NCBI GenBank assembly: GCA_027083355.1 | Contig: JALWOY010000142.1 | Span: 1-56,890, forward strand | DNA: 56,890 bases | Origin: Phycisphaerales bacterium | GTDB lineage: Bacteria; Planctomycetota; Phycisphaerae; Phycisphaerales; UBA1924 | Direction: 5' to 3' | Part shown: one piece after another, positions 14,896 to 22,615 of the stretch | Numbering within the stretch: the stretch's first letter is position 1 | How the letters are laid out: each line of letters opens with the position of its first letter | The notes under the pieces: generated by a model | What the model was told of the DNA's origin: nothing | Database searches by the model: none | What the model saw: the letters and a program-made list of their open reading frames with translations, nothing else | Translations under genes and position numbers: made by a program

Positions 14896-15567
14896 GCCCG
14901 AGCGGAAGCGAGGGCATTCTCCGCTCCCAACCAAAGCAAGCACCCCATCGCGGCGCCACGATCCAATTTGTTGGGGCGTGCTCTTGAATCGCTCAGACGC
15001 CGACGCTGAGCCTGCGAAGCGTCGGATTCTCCGCCCGCCCCAAACGTGCCAAAACCGGCCTCCCTCTCCCCGCTTCGCGGGGAGAGGGCCGGGGTGAGGG
15101 GCTTTCTCTCTTCTCTACTTCCCCTCGTGGGATGGGCTTCCAGCCCGTCTCTCCATCATCTTCAACTTCCATCAAAAAAAGCCCGAGCGGAAGCGAGGGC
15201 TTTCTCGATCCAGCCCCGCTTCCTCGGGTACCTCGGCTCTCCGAGCCGAGAGCTCTCCCTGAAGCCCGATGCCCCGATCCAGCCCCGCTGGGCAGGGCTT
15301 CTCAACCAACCAGACGCCGATGCTGTGCTTGCGTCGGATGCTCCGCCCACCCAAGCATGCCGAAACCTCCCTCCCTCTCCCCGCCTCGCGGGGAGAGGGC
15401 CGGGGTGAGGGGCTCCTGATTCTCCTCTCCCTCCTTCCTCTCGTGGGACGGGCTTCCAGCCTGTCTCTTTCTCTTCTCTCCATCATGCTTCCAACAGAGG
15501 CCCGAACGGAAGCGAGGGCTTCTATTCGAGATCTCCGCGAGCCCGAAGCCCTTGCTTCCGCTCGGGC
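14896..15567. repeat. Repeat-rich intergenic region between the ABC-F and dehydrogenase genes
   Basis: No convincing gene is seen from 14825 to 15631. A 20-bp word, GCCCGAGCGGAAGCGAGGGC, occurs at 14896-14915, 15181-15200 and 15500-15519 (one change), and inverted at 15548-15567. A longer unit of about 160 bp, starting near 14995 and again near 15312, contains a palindrome in which CTCTCCCC and GGGGAGAG flank CGCTTCGC or CGCCTCGC, followed by GGGCCGGGGTGAGGGGC and a GGGCTTCCAGCC segment. This looks like decayed copies of a dispersed intergenic repeat family; frames through it are simple-repeat translations. Confidence 0.7.
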
Positions 15568-15619
15568 CTCCTTGTTGATGCTTTCGCTTCCGTTCGGATC
15601 TCCTTCCGGTCGGGGCTGA

Positions 15620-15625
15620 TACGCT
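15620..15625 (+). promoter_or_regulatory. Putative -10 of the MDR dehydrogenase gene (leaderless)
   Basis: GCTGATACGCT with hexamer TACGCT, 6 nt before the ATG at 15632. Confidence 0.45.
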
Positions 15626-15631
15626 TGGCCC

Positions 15632-16681
15632 ATGAAAGCACTCGTGATCACGAAGCAGGGCGCCCCGGTCGCGCCGAACATCGAGTTTTCTTCGTCATTT
15701 CCCGATCCCGAAGGCCCCGGCGAGGGGGAGGTGAAGATCCGCGTCCTGGCCAGCGCGCTCAACCACCTGGATCTGTGGGTAGGGCGGGGTGTGCCCGGGC
15801 TGGATCTGGATTACCCACGCGTCGGAGGCAGCGATGTGTGCGGCGTCGTCGAGCGGGTCGGCGAAGGTGTCGATGAAGCATGGATCGGCCGGCGGGTGAT
15901 CGTTGATGCGGCGATCGAGGTCCCCCCCCGTGAGCACCCGGACGACCCGCCGGCGACGATGCTCGCGCCGGACTATGAACTGATCGGGGAACATCATTCA
16001 CCCGGCGCCCACGCCGAACACTTTGTGTGCCCCGTCGAACAAATCGCCGACGTCGGAGACACCGACCCCGAGCAAGCCGCGGCGTTCGGGCTCACGTTCC
16101 TCACCGCATACAGCATGATGCGCACAAAGGCGGACCTGCTGCCCGGCCAGTCGGTGCTCATCACCGGCATCGGCGGGGGCGTCGCATTGGCGGCGCTCGC
16201 GATCGCCAAACACCTCGGCTGCCGCGTGTGCGTCACCAGCCGGCATCGGTGGAAGATCGACCGTGCGATGGAGCTGGGGGCCGATCACGGGGTGCTCGAT
16301 GAAGGCAAGGACTGGTCGCGTAACGTGCGCACATGGAGCGGCAAGCGCGGCGTCGATCTCGCGGTCGATTCGGCCGGCAAGGCGACGCACCTGTGGTGCA
16401 TCAAAAGCCTGGCGCCCGGCGGGGCGTATGTGACACCCGGCTGCACCAGCGGGCCCGACGCGACAACCGATCTCGCGCGCATCTTCTGGAATCAACTGAG
16501 AATCCTCGGCTCGACCATGGGCTCGCCGGACGAGTTCCGCGAGGTGACAAGCCTCCTGCGGTCGGGGATGCTCTCGCCCGTGATCGATTCGACGTTCGAC
16601 GCGGTGAACGGGCGCGAGGCGTACGCGAAGCTCGAATCGGGCGAGCAGTTCGGAAAGGTGGTGATCCGGTGGACATCGTGA
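15632..16681 (+). CDS. Medium-chain dehydrogenase/reductase (zinc-type alcohol dehydrogenase-like)
   Basis: A 349-residue MDR protein. The GroES-like N-terminal domain (ALNHLDLWVGRG, PRVGGSDVCGVV) is followed by a Rossmann NAD(P)-binding domain with LITGIGGGVALAALAIAKHL. The usual zinc-site Cys (GHExxG region) and the structural four-Cys lobe are not evident, so it may be a zinc-independent quinone oxidoreductase-like member. The substrate cannot be told. The gene overlaps the next gene at its 3' end by GTGA, or by more if the earlier GTG is used, so the two are coupled. Confidence 0.8.
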   Translation: MKALVITKQGAPVAPNIEFSSSFPDPEGPGEGEVKIRVLASALNHLDLWVGRGVPGLDLDYPRVGGSDVCGVVERVGEGVDEAWIGRRVIVDAAIEVPPREHPDDPPATMLAPDYELIGEHHSPGAHAEHFVCPVEQIADVGDTDPEQAAAFGLTFLTAYSMMRTKADLLPGQSVLITGIGGGVALAALAIAKHLGCRVCVTSRHRWKIDRAMELGADHGVLDEGKDWSRNVRTWSGKRGVDLAVDSAGKATHLWCIKSLAPGGAYVTPGCTSGPDATTDLARIFWNQLRILGSTMGSPDEFREVTSLLRSGMLSPVIDSTFDAVNGREAYAKLESGEQFGKVVIRWTS

Positions 16682-17253
16682 AAAGACGTTTCCTGTGCGC
16701 CGCCGGTGCCGGAGCAGTGGCGGCGCTCGGGGGTTGCGGCAGCACTCCCGTGGCATCCAAGTCGACCGGCGTGGCTTCGTATCTTCAATCGGAAGAAAAA
16801 CTCACGGCGTACGGCGACGTCTGGATGATGCTCTCGATATGGCACATCGCGGCGGCTCATGGCGACTTCGACATTTACTTTTCGAGGATGACCGACGACG
16901 CGGTATTCCTCGGGACAGACCCCGGCGAGCGGTGGACGCGGCGGGAGTTCGAGGCGTTCGCCCGCCCCTATTTCGACGGCAAAGAAGCTTGGACCTACAC
17001 GATGGTCGACCGCAATGTGGTCCTGGAGCCGGGCGACGACCCGGCCGTCGCGTGGTTCGATGAATCGCTCGACAACAAGAAGTACGGACGGTGCCGGGGC
17101 ACGGGCGTGGCCCTGCGCGGCGACGACGGCAAGTGGCGGATCGCCCAGTACAGCCTGACGTTCCTGATCCCGAACGAGAAGACGGCGGAGGTGATGGAGG
17201 ACGTATACGGCCCGCGATTCGAAGGGGAGACCGGATCACACGAGCAGGAATAG
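16669..17253 (+). CDS. Lipoprotein with SnoaL/NTF2-like domain
   Basis: About 194 residues. The N-terminus (KRRFLCAAGAGAVAALGGCG) is a lipoprotein signal with lipobox LGGC, lipidated Cys at residue 23. The mature part reads as a SnoaL_3/DUF4440-type NTF2 cone: helices around YGDVWMMLSIWHIAAAHGDF, then DDAVFLGTDPGERWTRREFE and strands ending GKWRIAQYSLTFLIPN. Such domains often bind small ligands or serve as accessory subunits. Start is uncertain: GTG 16669, or GTG 16678, which makes a GTGA overlap with the upstream stop. It is cotranscribed with the MDR dehydrogenase. Confidence 0.72.
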   Translation: MDIVKRRFLCAAGAGAVAALGGCGSTPVASKSTGVASYLQSEEKLTAYGDVWMMLSIWHIAAAHGDFDIYFSRMTDDAVFLGTDPGERWTRREFEAFARPYFDGKEAWTYTMVDRNVVLEPGDDPAVAWFDESLDNKKYGRCRGTGVALRGDDGKWRIAQYSLTFLIPNEKTAEVMEDVYGPRFEGETGSHEQE

Positions 17254-17276
17254 GAAACCGACAACCCGACAGGAAA

Positions 17277-17339
17277 CGGGCGGGAGACGCGCTCTCTCTC
17301 CTCAACTCTTTCTTCCCTTGATCGCGTCTCGACCGCCCG
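17277..17339. repeat. Long imperfect inverted repeat after the lipoprotein gene
   Basis: The left arm CGGGCGGGAGACGCG (17277-17291) pairs with CGCGTCTCGACCGCCCG (17323-17339), a 15-bp stem with a two-base bulge and a 31-nt pyrimidine-rich loop, 23 bases after the stop codon. There is no U-run behind it, so it is not a classical intrinsic terminator; it may stabilise the mRNA end or act with Rho. The rest of 17340-17574 shows nothing I can support. Confidence 0.55.
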
Positions 17340-17574
17340 CTCCGATCAGGCCCCCTCTCCACACCAACATCATCCCCGAAATGAGCAGTTCTGCACAAGG
17401 GAAAACCCGCATCGCTCCGTGATCGAGGGGGTTCCCGATTCCCGCCAACGTCCTGAAACCGCGGAGTCGGGGTTACGGCTGTTCCTGATACGCGGGTGAC
17501 ACCGCCCGGCATCGGCATCATCTCTGGCAAGCACGGCCCGTGGAACCGATCCTTCACCTGTAGGGAGGTGCCTT

Positions 17575-17802
17575 CTGTTCCAGGTCGAATCCATCATCGC
17601 GACGATCGTCGACGGGCAGAAGGCATGGGAGCAGGTCTGCGGTGAAATCCGCCGCACGCTCGACGATCCCCTCCGGGGGCTTCCGTTGGTCGCGGGTTTC
17701 GTGGTCGTGCTGCTTGTGATCTGGGCGAATGTCCGCGTTGCCCGGTGGCTTGTCGGCCCTGCGAAACACGCGCCCGCAGCGGGCGACCATGAAAACACTT
17801 GA
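17575..17802 (+). CDS. Small single-pass membrane protein with probable CTG start
   Basis: A 75-codon frame with no ATG, GTG or TTG start that I can use, but a strong AGGGAGG (17562-17568) lies six bases before CTG 17575. The protein (LFQVESIIATIVDGQKAWEQ... ending AAGDHENT) has an amphipathic N-terminal half, one transmembrane segment (LPLVAGFVVVLLVIWANVRV) followed by Arg residues, and a short hydrophilic tail. The hydrophobicity pattern and ribosome binding site favour a real gene. The non-standard start is the main doubt. Confidence 0.45.
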   Translation: MFQVESIIATIVDGQKAWEQVCGEIRRTLDDPLRGLPLVAGFVVVLLVIWANVRVARWLVGPAKHAPAAGDHENT

Positions 17803-17845
17803 TCCGCCGCGAGAAAAGTTTCTCTGTATGGACGGGTGTTGATCG

Positions 17846-17851
17846 TATAAA
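17846..17851 (+). promoter_or_regulatory. Putative -10 of the 17860 gene (leaderless)
   Basis: CGTATAAACTC, hexamer TATAAA, eight bases before the ATG at 17860. It is the closest match to the sigma-70 consensus in the leaderless set. Confidence 0.5.
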
Positions 17852-17859
17852 CTCGGGCC

Positions 17860-18705
17860 ATGCCGATCGGTGCACCCGAAGACCGCGCGTATCTCTCGAT
17901 CCTCTCGTGGCCCGAGGATGCTCCCGAAGACCGCCGCGTCGAGTTGCTGGTCTCGGCGTCTGGGATGGACCCGTATAACAGTCGGCTCGCGGTCCGGCGT
18001 GGAACACCCGCGGTGGTGTCGATGATCGACGCCGACATCGCGGGCGAGGTGGTCGCGGCTCTGCGCACAAACGGTGTCGATGCCTTCGCCCCGGCCCGCA
18101 GCGAAATGGAAGCCCTGCCGGCCGTGGATCATGCCCGGCGGATCGGTCGGCCGAGGGGTGCTCCGGATCGGCTGGCGTTGACGCTGCGCGGGGGCGGTTC
18201 GGTTTCGTTCTCGCCCGGGGAGGTGCGGGCTGTGCTGCGTGCAACCCTCGTGGCGTCGAGATCGACGGTTGAATCGAAGCCGGGCAATGCCGGGCTGAAG
18301 ATGGGGTTGATCGTGACGGGCGGGTTGCCCGGGGCGGTGATCGCGTCGTCGATGAGCGGGGGCGGGACGAAGCGGACGAGCCGGATCTCGACACTCGAGC
18401 ATCTCGAGATCCAGCTCACCGGGGGGCGCCGATATCGGCTGAACTCGAGGACGGCACCCGAGGCCCACGCCGACCGGCTGCGGTCCGGCAAGGAACGTCT
18501 GGACGAGCTCGCGTTGAAACTGGGCGAGATGTGCCCCGATGCCTATGTCGATACCGCGTTTCGGCGGTTCCACTGCCCGGCGGACGTGGTGCAGTCGGCG
18601 TCTCGCGTCACGGGGGCGAAGGTGGTGCGCACAAAAGACGACGCCCCGCGGTTCGAGTTCTACAGCGCGTGGACGATGCTCATGCTCCGCGAGTGTCTCG
18701 CGTGA
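17860..18705 (+). CDS. Hypothetical protein, 281 residues
   Basis: I do not recognise a family. The middle holds a Gly-rich hydrophobic stretch (KMGLIVTGGLPGAVIASSMSGGGTK), perhaps a short membrane-associated hairpin. An Arg/Lys-rich C-terminal half (KERLDELALKLGEMCPDAYV) resembles a folded alpha/beta domain. A -10 eight bases upstream of the ATG points to a leaderless transcript. The downstream 18743 mini-ORF and zinc-ribbon gene run in the same direction and may be cotranscribed. Confidence 0.6.
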   Translation: MPIGAPEDRAYLSILSWPEDAPEDRRVELLVSASGMDPYNSRLAVRRGTPAVVSMIDADIAGEVVAALRTNGVDAFAPARSEMEALPAVDHARRIGRPRGAPDRLALTLRGGGSVSFSPGEVRAVLRATLVASRSTVESKPGNAGLKMGLIVTGGLPGAVIASSMSGGGTKRTSRISTLEHLEIQLTGGRRYRLNSRTAPEAHADRLRSGKERLDELALKLGEMCPDAYVDTAFRRFHCPADVVQSASRVTGAKVVRTKDDAPRFEFYSAWTMLMLRECLA

Positions 18706-18742
18706 ATCAGGGGGAAACCGTCGCGGGGTGTGCGGGTATGAC

Positions 18743-18808
18743 ATGAACACGAGCCGAGACGCGGCGCGGTGTCCTGAGTGCGGCACGGGCTGGAGGATAA
18801 CTCGATGA
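18743..18808 (+). CDS. 21-residue CPECG mini-ORF upstream of the zinc-ribbon membrane protein
   Basis: ATG 18743 opens a 21-codon frame with the half zinc-knuckle RCPECGTGWRITR. Its TGA overlaps the ATG of the next gene (ATGA at 18805-18808). It could be a coupled leader peptide or the remnant of a duplicated zinc-ribbon gene, because the neighbour carries the same CPECG motif. Short length keeps confidence low. Confidence 0.35.
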   Translation: MNTSRDAARCPECGTGWRITR

Positions 18809-19356
18809 GGATTCCCCGCAGAAAGATCTACAGGGCGTTCCCCGAGATGGATCAGTTTACGGATGAGCAGTGCGTCTGTTTTCTCCGTGTGATCCGGGTG
18901 CGGCGTTTCTGGATTCTCTTTGCCTCGATCGTGGTGTGGATACTCGCGTTCATCGCCGCGTTCATCGTTTATGCAAGGATCGTTGATCCGTTTTTCAACT
19001 CCATCGGGGTCCATCGTCTCCTGGATGTGGTGATGATCAATATCCCGGGCGTCGGGGATCTTTACTGGGGGGATTTGTTGGATACATGCTCGGTTGTCTT
19101 CCTGAACGTCGGCGCGCCGACCATGCTCGCGATACTGACGAGGGACTGGTTTCTGCACCGGGCGCTGGGGCGGCACATTCAGGGGGCACGCTGCCCGGGG
19201 TGCCGGCAGAGCCTGATCGGGCTGCCGATCCTCAAGGAAGAAGACGGGCAAGGGCCGAGCGCCCGGTGCCCGGAGTGCGGCCGGCTGTGGGTTTTGCGTG
19301 ATCTGGGGCTCACGCCGGCGGATCTGCGGCCGGACGCGGCCCGGGCCGGGGCGTGA
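18805..19356 (+). CDS. Membrane protein with C-terminal CPxC zinc ribbon
   Basis: About 183 residues. Two or three transmembrane segments lie in the N-terminal half (FWILFASIVVWILAFIAAFI and a second near VVFLNVGAPTMLAIL). A cytoplasmic zinc ribbon follows, with paired motifs RCPGCRQSL and RCPECGRLW. This layout is frequent in Phycisphaerae and other planctomycetes and supports the taxonomic guess. No function is known. The start is ATG 18805, with GGAGG eight bases upstream. Confidence 0.65.
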   Translation: MRIPRRKIYRAFPEMDQFTDEQCVCFLRVIRVRRFWILFASIVVWILAFIAAFIVYARIVDPFFNSIGVHRLLDVVMINIPGVGDLYWGDLLDTCSVVFLNVGAPTMLAILTRDWFLHRALGRHIQGARCPGCRQSLIGLPILKEEDGQGPSARCPECGRLWVLRDLGLTPADLRPDAARAGA

Positions 19357-19387
19357 CCCGCGTTCCGGGGTTGTCCGGTATTGGTGG

Positions 19388-19393
19388 TATGAT
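19388..19393 (+). promoter_or_regulatory. Putative extended -10 of the three-paralogue operon
   Basis: TGGTATGAT, close to the TATAAT consensus with an upstream TGG. It lies about 105 nt before the first paralogue. No -35 match is visible. Confidence 0.4.
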
Positions 19394-19498
19394 CGTGTGA
19401 CGGCTTTTCTCGCAAAGTTGTTCGGGGCGGGGTGAAAGCGGGGCGGGCCGATTCCCAACAGAAGAGTGCGGGCTGTTCCCGCGATGCGGAGGCTCGAG

Positions 19499-19735
19499 AT
19501 GCAGTCGATCGTCGCAGAGATCTTGCAGGACGAGGACAAGCTGTTGCTCGTACTGGGCGCGGGGGTCATCGCGTTGTGGCTGCTGCTGCGGGTCTTTTCC
19601 GGGGTGCTCACGACGATGGCTCGCGAACGGACCAAACGCGAGATCGCGGCCTACATCGCCGAGGGGTCGATGACGCCCGAGCAGGGCGAGCGGCTGATCA
19701 AGGCGGGCAAACGCGGGCGGGATACATCGGCTTGA
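19499..19735 (+). CDS. Small membrane protein, paralogue 1 of 3
   Basis: A 78-residue protein: an N-terminal transmembrane helix (LLLVLGAGVIALWLLLRV) followed by a charged cytoplasmic helix and the motif KREIAAYIAEGSMTPEQGER. The motif is shared with the next two genes. It resembles a SHOCT-like short helical hairpin, often found at the ends of small bacterial membrane proteins. The start is ATG 19499 because GGAGG lies six bases upstream. Confidence 0.65.
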   Translation: MQSIVAEILQDEDKLLLVLGAGVIALWLLLRVFSGVLTTMARERTKREIAAYIAEGSMTPEQGERLIKAGKRGRDTSA

Positions 19736-19767
19736 TCGGCCTCGAAGGCCGACGAAGGGGAACATGA

Positions 19768-20034
19768 ATGGAATGCATGAACACTCTCGCGGCTTCCGGG
19801 ATCGACGGCAATCTGATCCCGATCGTCGGTGCGGTGATCGGTGGGCTGGTCGCAATCGTGGGGATCGTGATGAGCGTCTCTCGCCGGATCGCCGTGACAA
19901 ACGCACGTGAGAAAACGAAACGCGAGATCGCTGCGTATGTCGCCGAGGGATCGATCACGCCGGAAGAAGGCGAACGGTTGATCCGGGCCGGCGGTGAGAA
20001 GGAGTCGAAGTCATGTCACAGTGGTGCGGTTTGA
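19768..20034 (+). CDS. Small membrane protein, paralogue 2 of 3
   Basis: An 88-residue protein with one transmembrane helix (LIPIVGAVIGGLVAIVGIVM) and the shared motif KREIAAYVAEGSITPEEGER. AAGGGG lies seven bases upstream of ATG 19768. Its 3' end overlaps the third paralogue by 22 bases, so the genes are probably cotranslated. Confidence 0.65.
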   Translation: MECMNTLAASGIDGNLIPIVGAVIGGLVAIVGIVMSVSRRIAVTNAREKTKREIAAYVAEGSITPEEGERLIRAGGEKESKSCHSGAV

Positions 20035-20249
20035 GTGCGGGTGAGTTGCTCTTTCTGATCCCGATCGTTGCCATCGTCGGCGGGATTCTGATGTCGATCA
20101 TCAAGACAGTGTCCCGGGAATCGACGAAGAAGCACGCTGTGCGTGAACGGGAGCAGTCGCGTCGTGAGATCGCGGCGTATGTCGCGGAGGGTTCGATGAC
20201 ACCGGAAGAAGGCGAGCGGCTTCTGAACGCCGGCGACAGAACCGGCTGA
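20013..20249 (+). CDS. Small membrane protein, paralogue 3 of 3
   Basis: A 78-residue protein with one transmembrane helix (LLFLIPIVAIVGGILMSII) and the shared motif RREIAAYVAEGSMTPEEGER. The transmembrane parts of the three paralogues differ, but the 20-residue motif is nearly constant, so the motif is the part under selection. It is convergent with the UbiB gene; the 120 bp between them hold nothing clear. Confidence 0.65.
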   Translation: MSQWCGLSAGELLFLIPIVAIVGGILMSIIKTVSRESTKKHAVREREQSRREIAAYVAEGSMTPEEGERLLNAGDRTG

Positions 20250-20369
20250 TCTGCACAACCCGGTCGATACGGGATCGGGGAGTTCTACGAATCCCGTTGC
20301 ATCTTCGTGCGTGCAGCCATTTCAGAATCAACCAGAAGTCACCTCGGAGATCGCCAAGCCCCAACCCGG

Positions 20370-22088
20370 CTAATTCCACGACCGGGTCACAAGCCAATAG
20401 AACGCGATACACACCGCGATCGCCATCGCGATCACCCCGCCCGCGAACAGCACCCCGGGCGAGCCCCCCGCGGCCGCATCCGCCAAGAAGAAGATCGATC
20501 CGCACACCAGCAGCGCGCTCGAGATCAGCGCCAGCGAGATATTCCGGCTCGCCCGCTCGATCTCGCTGGTCACGTCGTCGAGCCCCTGATGCTTCAGCTG
20601 CACGATCAGCTGCTCGTGACGGACCATCTTCGAGATCGTCTGCAACTCACCCGGCAGGCTTTCGAGCAGCTCGGCGTACCCGAGCGACGTGGTCTGCAGA
20701 CGGCGGCGGATCGCGCGGAAACCGTACCGGCTCTTGACGAGTTTCTCGATGTGCGGCCTGACGTGAGAAACGAGGTCGAAATCGGGGCAGACCTGTTCGC
20801 CCACCCCCTCGATGGTCGTGACCGCCTTGATGAGGTACACGATGTCCGACGGGCAACGCAGCTTGTGTCGCCGCAGCTTGGCGAAGAACTCGTTCAGCAG
20901 CGAGCCCATCTCCAGCTGCGCGAGGCTCTCCGTCTGGAATCGGGAGATGAACTCCCAGACGTCGGCGCGGAACCCACGGTCGGCCGACGCGATCGGGGGC
21001 ATGTCCGTCAACTCGACCACCGCGGCGATCACCCGGGCGAGATCGCCGTTGATCGTCCCGTGCACGAGGTCGGCGAGCAGCTCGGCCGTGTGCGGGTCGA
21101 TGTGCCCGGTCATCCCGTAATCGATGAAACACAGCCGGATGCCGGGGTCGTTCTCGTCGGTGGGTGTATCCCGGATCACGAAGATATTGCCCGGGTGCGG
21201 GTCGGCGTGGAAGAACCCGAAATCGAAGCATTGACGGAAAACCGCGTCAGACCCGATCGCGACGATCTCGCGCCGTTCCTCGTGCGTGAACGTGTCGTCG
21301 CCGGCATCGGAGAGCAGAACCCCGTCGATCTTTTCGAGGCAGAGAATCTGTTTGCCCGAGTGCTCTGGGTAGGTCCGCGGGAAGCACATCTTTTTGTTGT
21401 CGGAGAAAAGATCCGACATGCGGCGGATCGATCGCTGCTCGAGCGCGAGATCAAGCTCACGCAACACCTGACGCTCGAACTGTTCGACAATCTGCACCGG
21501 GCTGTAGCCCATGTCCGCGAATCGGGCCTCGGCGATCTCCGCGAGCGCTCGAAGGATCTCGATATCCGCCTCCAGCGTCCGGCGGACGCCCGGACGGAGC
21601 ACCTTCAGGATCACCCGCGTGCCGTCTTTGAGTACCGCGTTGTGCGCCTGCGCGATCGAAGCCGCGGCGAACGACTCGAAGTCCACCGATTCGAAATGAT
21701 CGTCGAGCCTGCCGTCATAGATCGACTCGATGTACGGGCGGATCGTCTCGGCGGGGACGGGCGGGACGCCCGACTGGAGCTTGGCGAATTCATGAGCCCA
21801 CGATTCGGGGATCAGGTCGGGCCGGGTCGACAGGATCTGGGCCATCTTGATGAACGTGGGCCCGAGGTTCTCCATGGCTTGGCGGAGCCGGACGGCCTGG
21901 GGCTGGCGGATGATCTCCTCGCCCGGTTTGTCGAGCCCGACGAGCCGCTTGCCGTGCAGAATGAGACGGTCCAGCGCCAGTTCCTGCACGATGTCGGTGA
22001 ACCCGTAGTTCACCATCACCGCGACGATCTCCTGGCCTCGTTTGATGTTGCGGATGGTCCGGCGGAGATTGGGGATGCGTCTGGCCAT
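20370..22088 (-). CDS. UbiB/ABC1/AarF-type atypical kinase
   Basis: A 572-residue protein with the UbiB fold. Visible motifs are the KxGQ region (GPTFIKMAQILSTRPDLIP, with Ala in place of the usual Gly), the Ala-rich loop AAASIAQAH, the catalytic GFFHADPHPGNIF and the metal-binding FIDYG. Two transmembrane helices end the protein (ISLALISSALLVCGSIFFLA and VLFAGGVIAMAIAVCIAFYW). These atypical ATPases support quinone or isoprenoid-lipid biosynthesis at the membrane. No ubiquinone or menaquinone genes are adjacent. A TACACT -10 ends nine bases before the ATG. Confidence 0.88.
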   Translation of the reverse strand: MARRIPNLRRTIRNIKRGQEIVAVMVNYGFTDIVQELALDRLILHGKRLVGLDKPGEEIIRQPQAVRLRQAMENLGPTFIKMAQILSTRPDLIPESWAHEFAKLQSGVPPVPAETIRPYIESIYDGRLDDHFESVDFESFAAASIAQAHNAVLKDGTRVILKVLRPGVRRTLEADIEILRALAEIAEARFADMGYSPVQIVEQFERQVLRELDLALEQRSIRRMSDLFSDNKKMCFPRTYPEHSGKQILCLEKIDGVLLSDAGDDTFTHEERREIVAIGSDAVFRQCFDFGFFHADPHPGNIFVIRDTPTDENDPGIRLCFIDYGMTGHIDPHTAELLADLVHGTINGDLARVIAAVVELTDMPPIASADRGFRADVWEFISRFQTESLAQLEMGSLLNEFFAKLRRHKLRCPSDIVYLIKAVTTIEGVGEQVCPDFDLVSHVRPHIEKLVKSRYGFRAIRRRLQTTSLGYAELLESLPGELQTISKMVRHEQLIVQLKHQGLDDVTSEIERASRNISLALISSALLVCGSIFFLADAAAGGSPGVLFAGGVIAMAIAVCIAFYWLVTRSWN

Positions 22089-22097
22089 GTGGTCGGC

Positions 22098-22103
22098 AGT
22101 GTA
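22098..22103 (-). promoter_or_regulatory. Putative -10 of the ubiB-like gene (leaderless or nearly so)
   Basis: Minus-strand CGTACACT, nine bases before the ATG; the same hexamer serves the M50 gene. Confidence 0.4.
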
Positions 22104-22612
22104 CGGACGTGGCCGGGGAGATGACCGCGCGGGCCGCGGGGATTGCGGATGCCTTCCCCTTGGGGAGAACAGATCGCTGGGGTGGTCAGCGGTTCATGAC
22201 GCCACCTGAACAGGTTGTTTTTTGAGTGTGTCTAAGAATTTTGACTACCCATGAAAGATGTTCATGCCTTGTGGATTGTCTGTCGGGAGGTGGCACGCGA
22301 GCCAAGGATGGCGGGACCGCTGGGCCGGCGGGATGTGCCACAGGGTGGGACGGTCGATTCCTGATCCGAACACCCGACTCCTGTATCTTCCTCTCCTCGG
22401 TGCCGCCCGGAATCCAACGGTTCCGAGCGGCATTCAAAGATTCCCGAATGATCCACGGCTCCCCCTGAATGGGGTTGTGCAAGCCACGATCGTTGGTTCT
22501 TTTCCTTTTATATTCTGCGCTCTGAAACGACCTTTCGGCGTTCTCCTTCACCGCGGTGGGTATCGCGGAGGTCGGGGAGAGCAACGCATGGGGGGTGTCC
22601 TGTCCGAATCGG
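22104..22612. other. Gene-free region before the T6SS locus
   Basis: I see no supportable gene here. An inverted repeat GTGGCAC/GTGCCAC (22290-22296 and 22335-22341) encloses a GC-rich 38-nt stretch and resembles an intergenic repeat relic. A small hairpin, ACCTGAACAGGT with six T residues shortly after it (22204-22222), could be a plus-strand terminator that insulates the T6SS locus. An AT-rich patch with TATATT lies at 22509-22514. Confidence 0.4.
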
Positions 22613-22615
22613 TGG

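Noticed and set aside
14995-15480. Proteins encoded in the repeat-rich gap
   Set aside because: Frames there translate to repeated SPRPSPREAG-type strings in several frames and both strands, which is typical of intergenic palindromic repeats.
22186-22584. A 132-codon minus-strand frame in the gap before the T6SS locus
   Set aside because: No ribosome site or family resemblance, and it runs across an inverted repeat and a T-rich hairpin.
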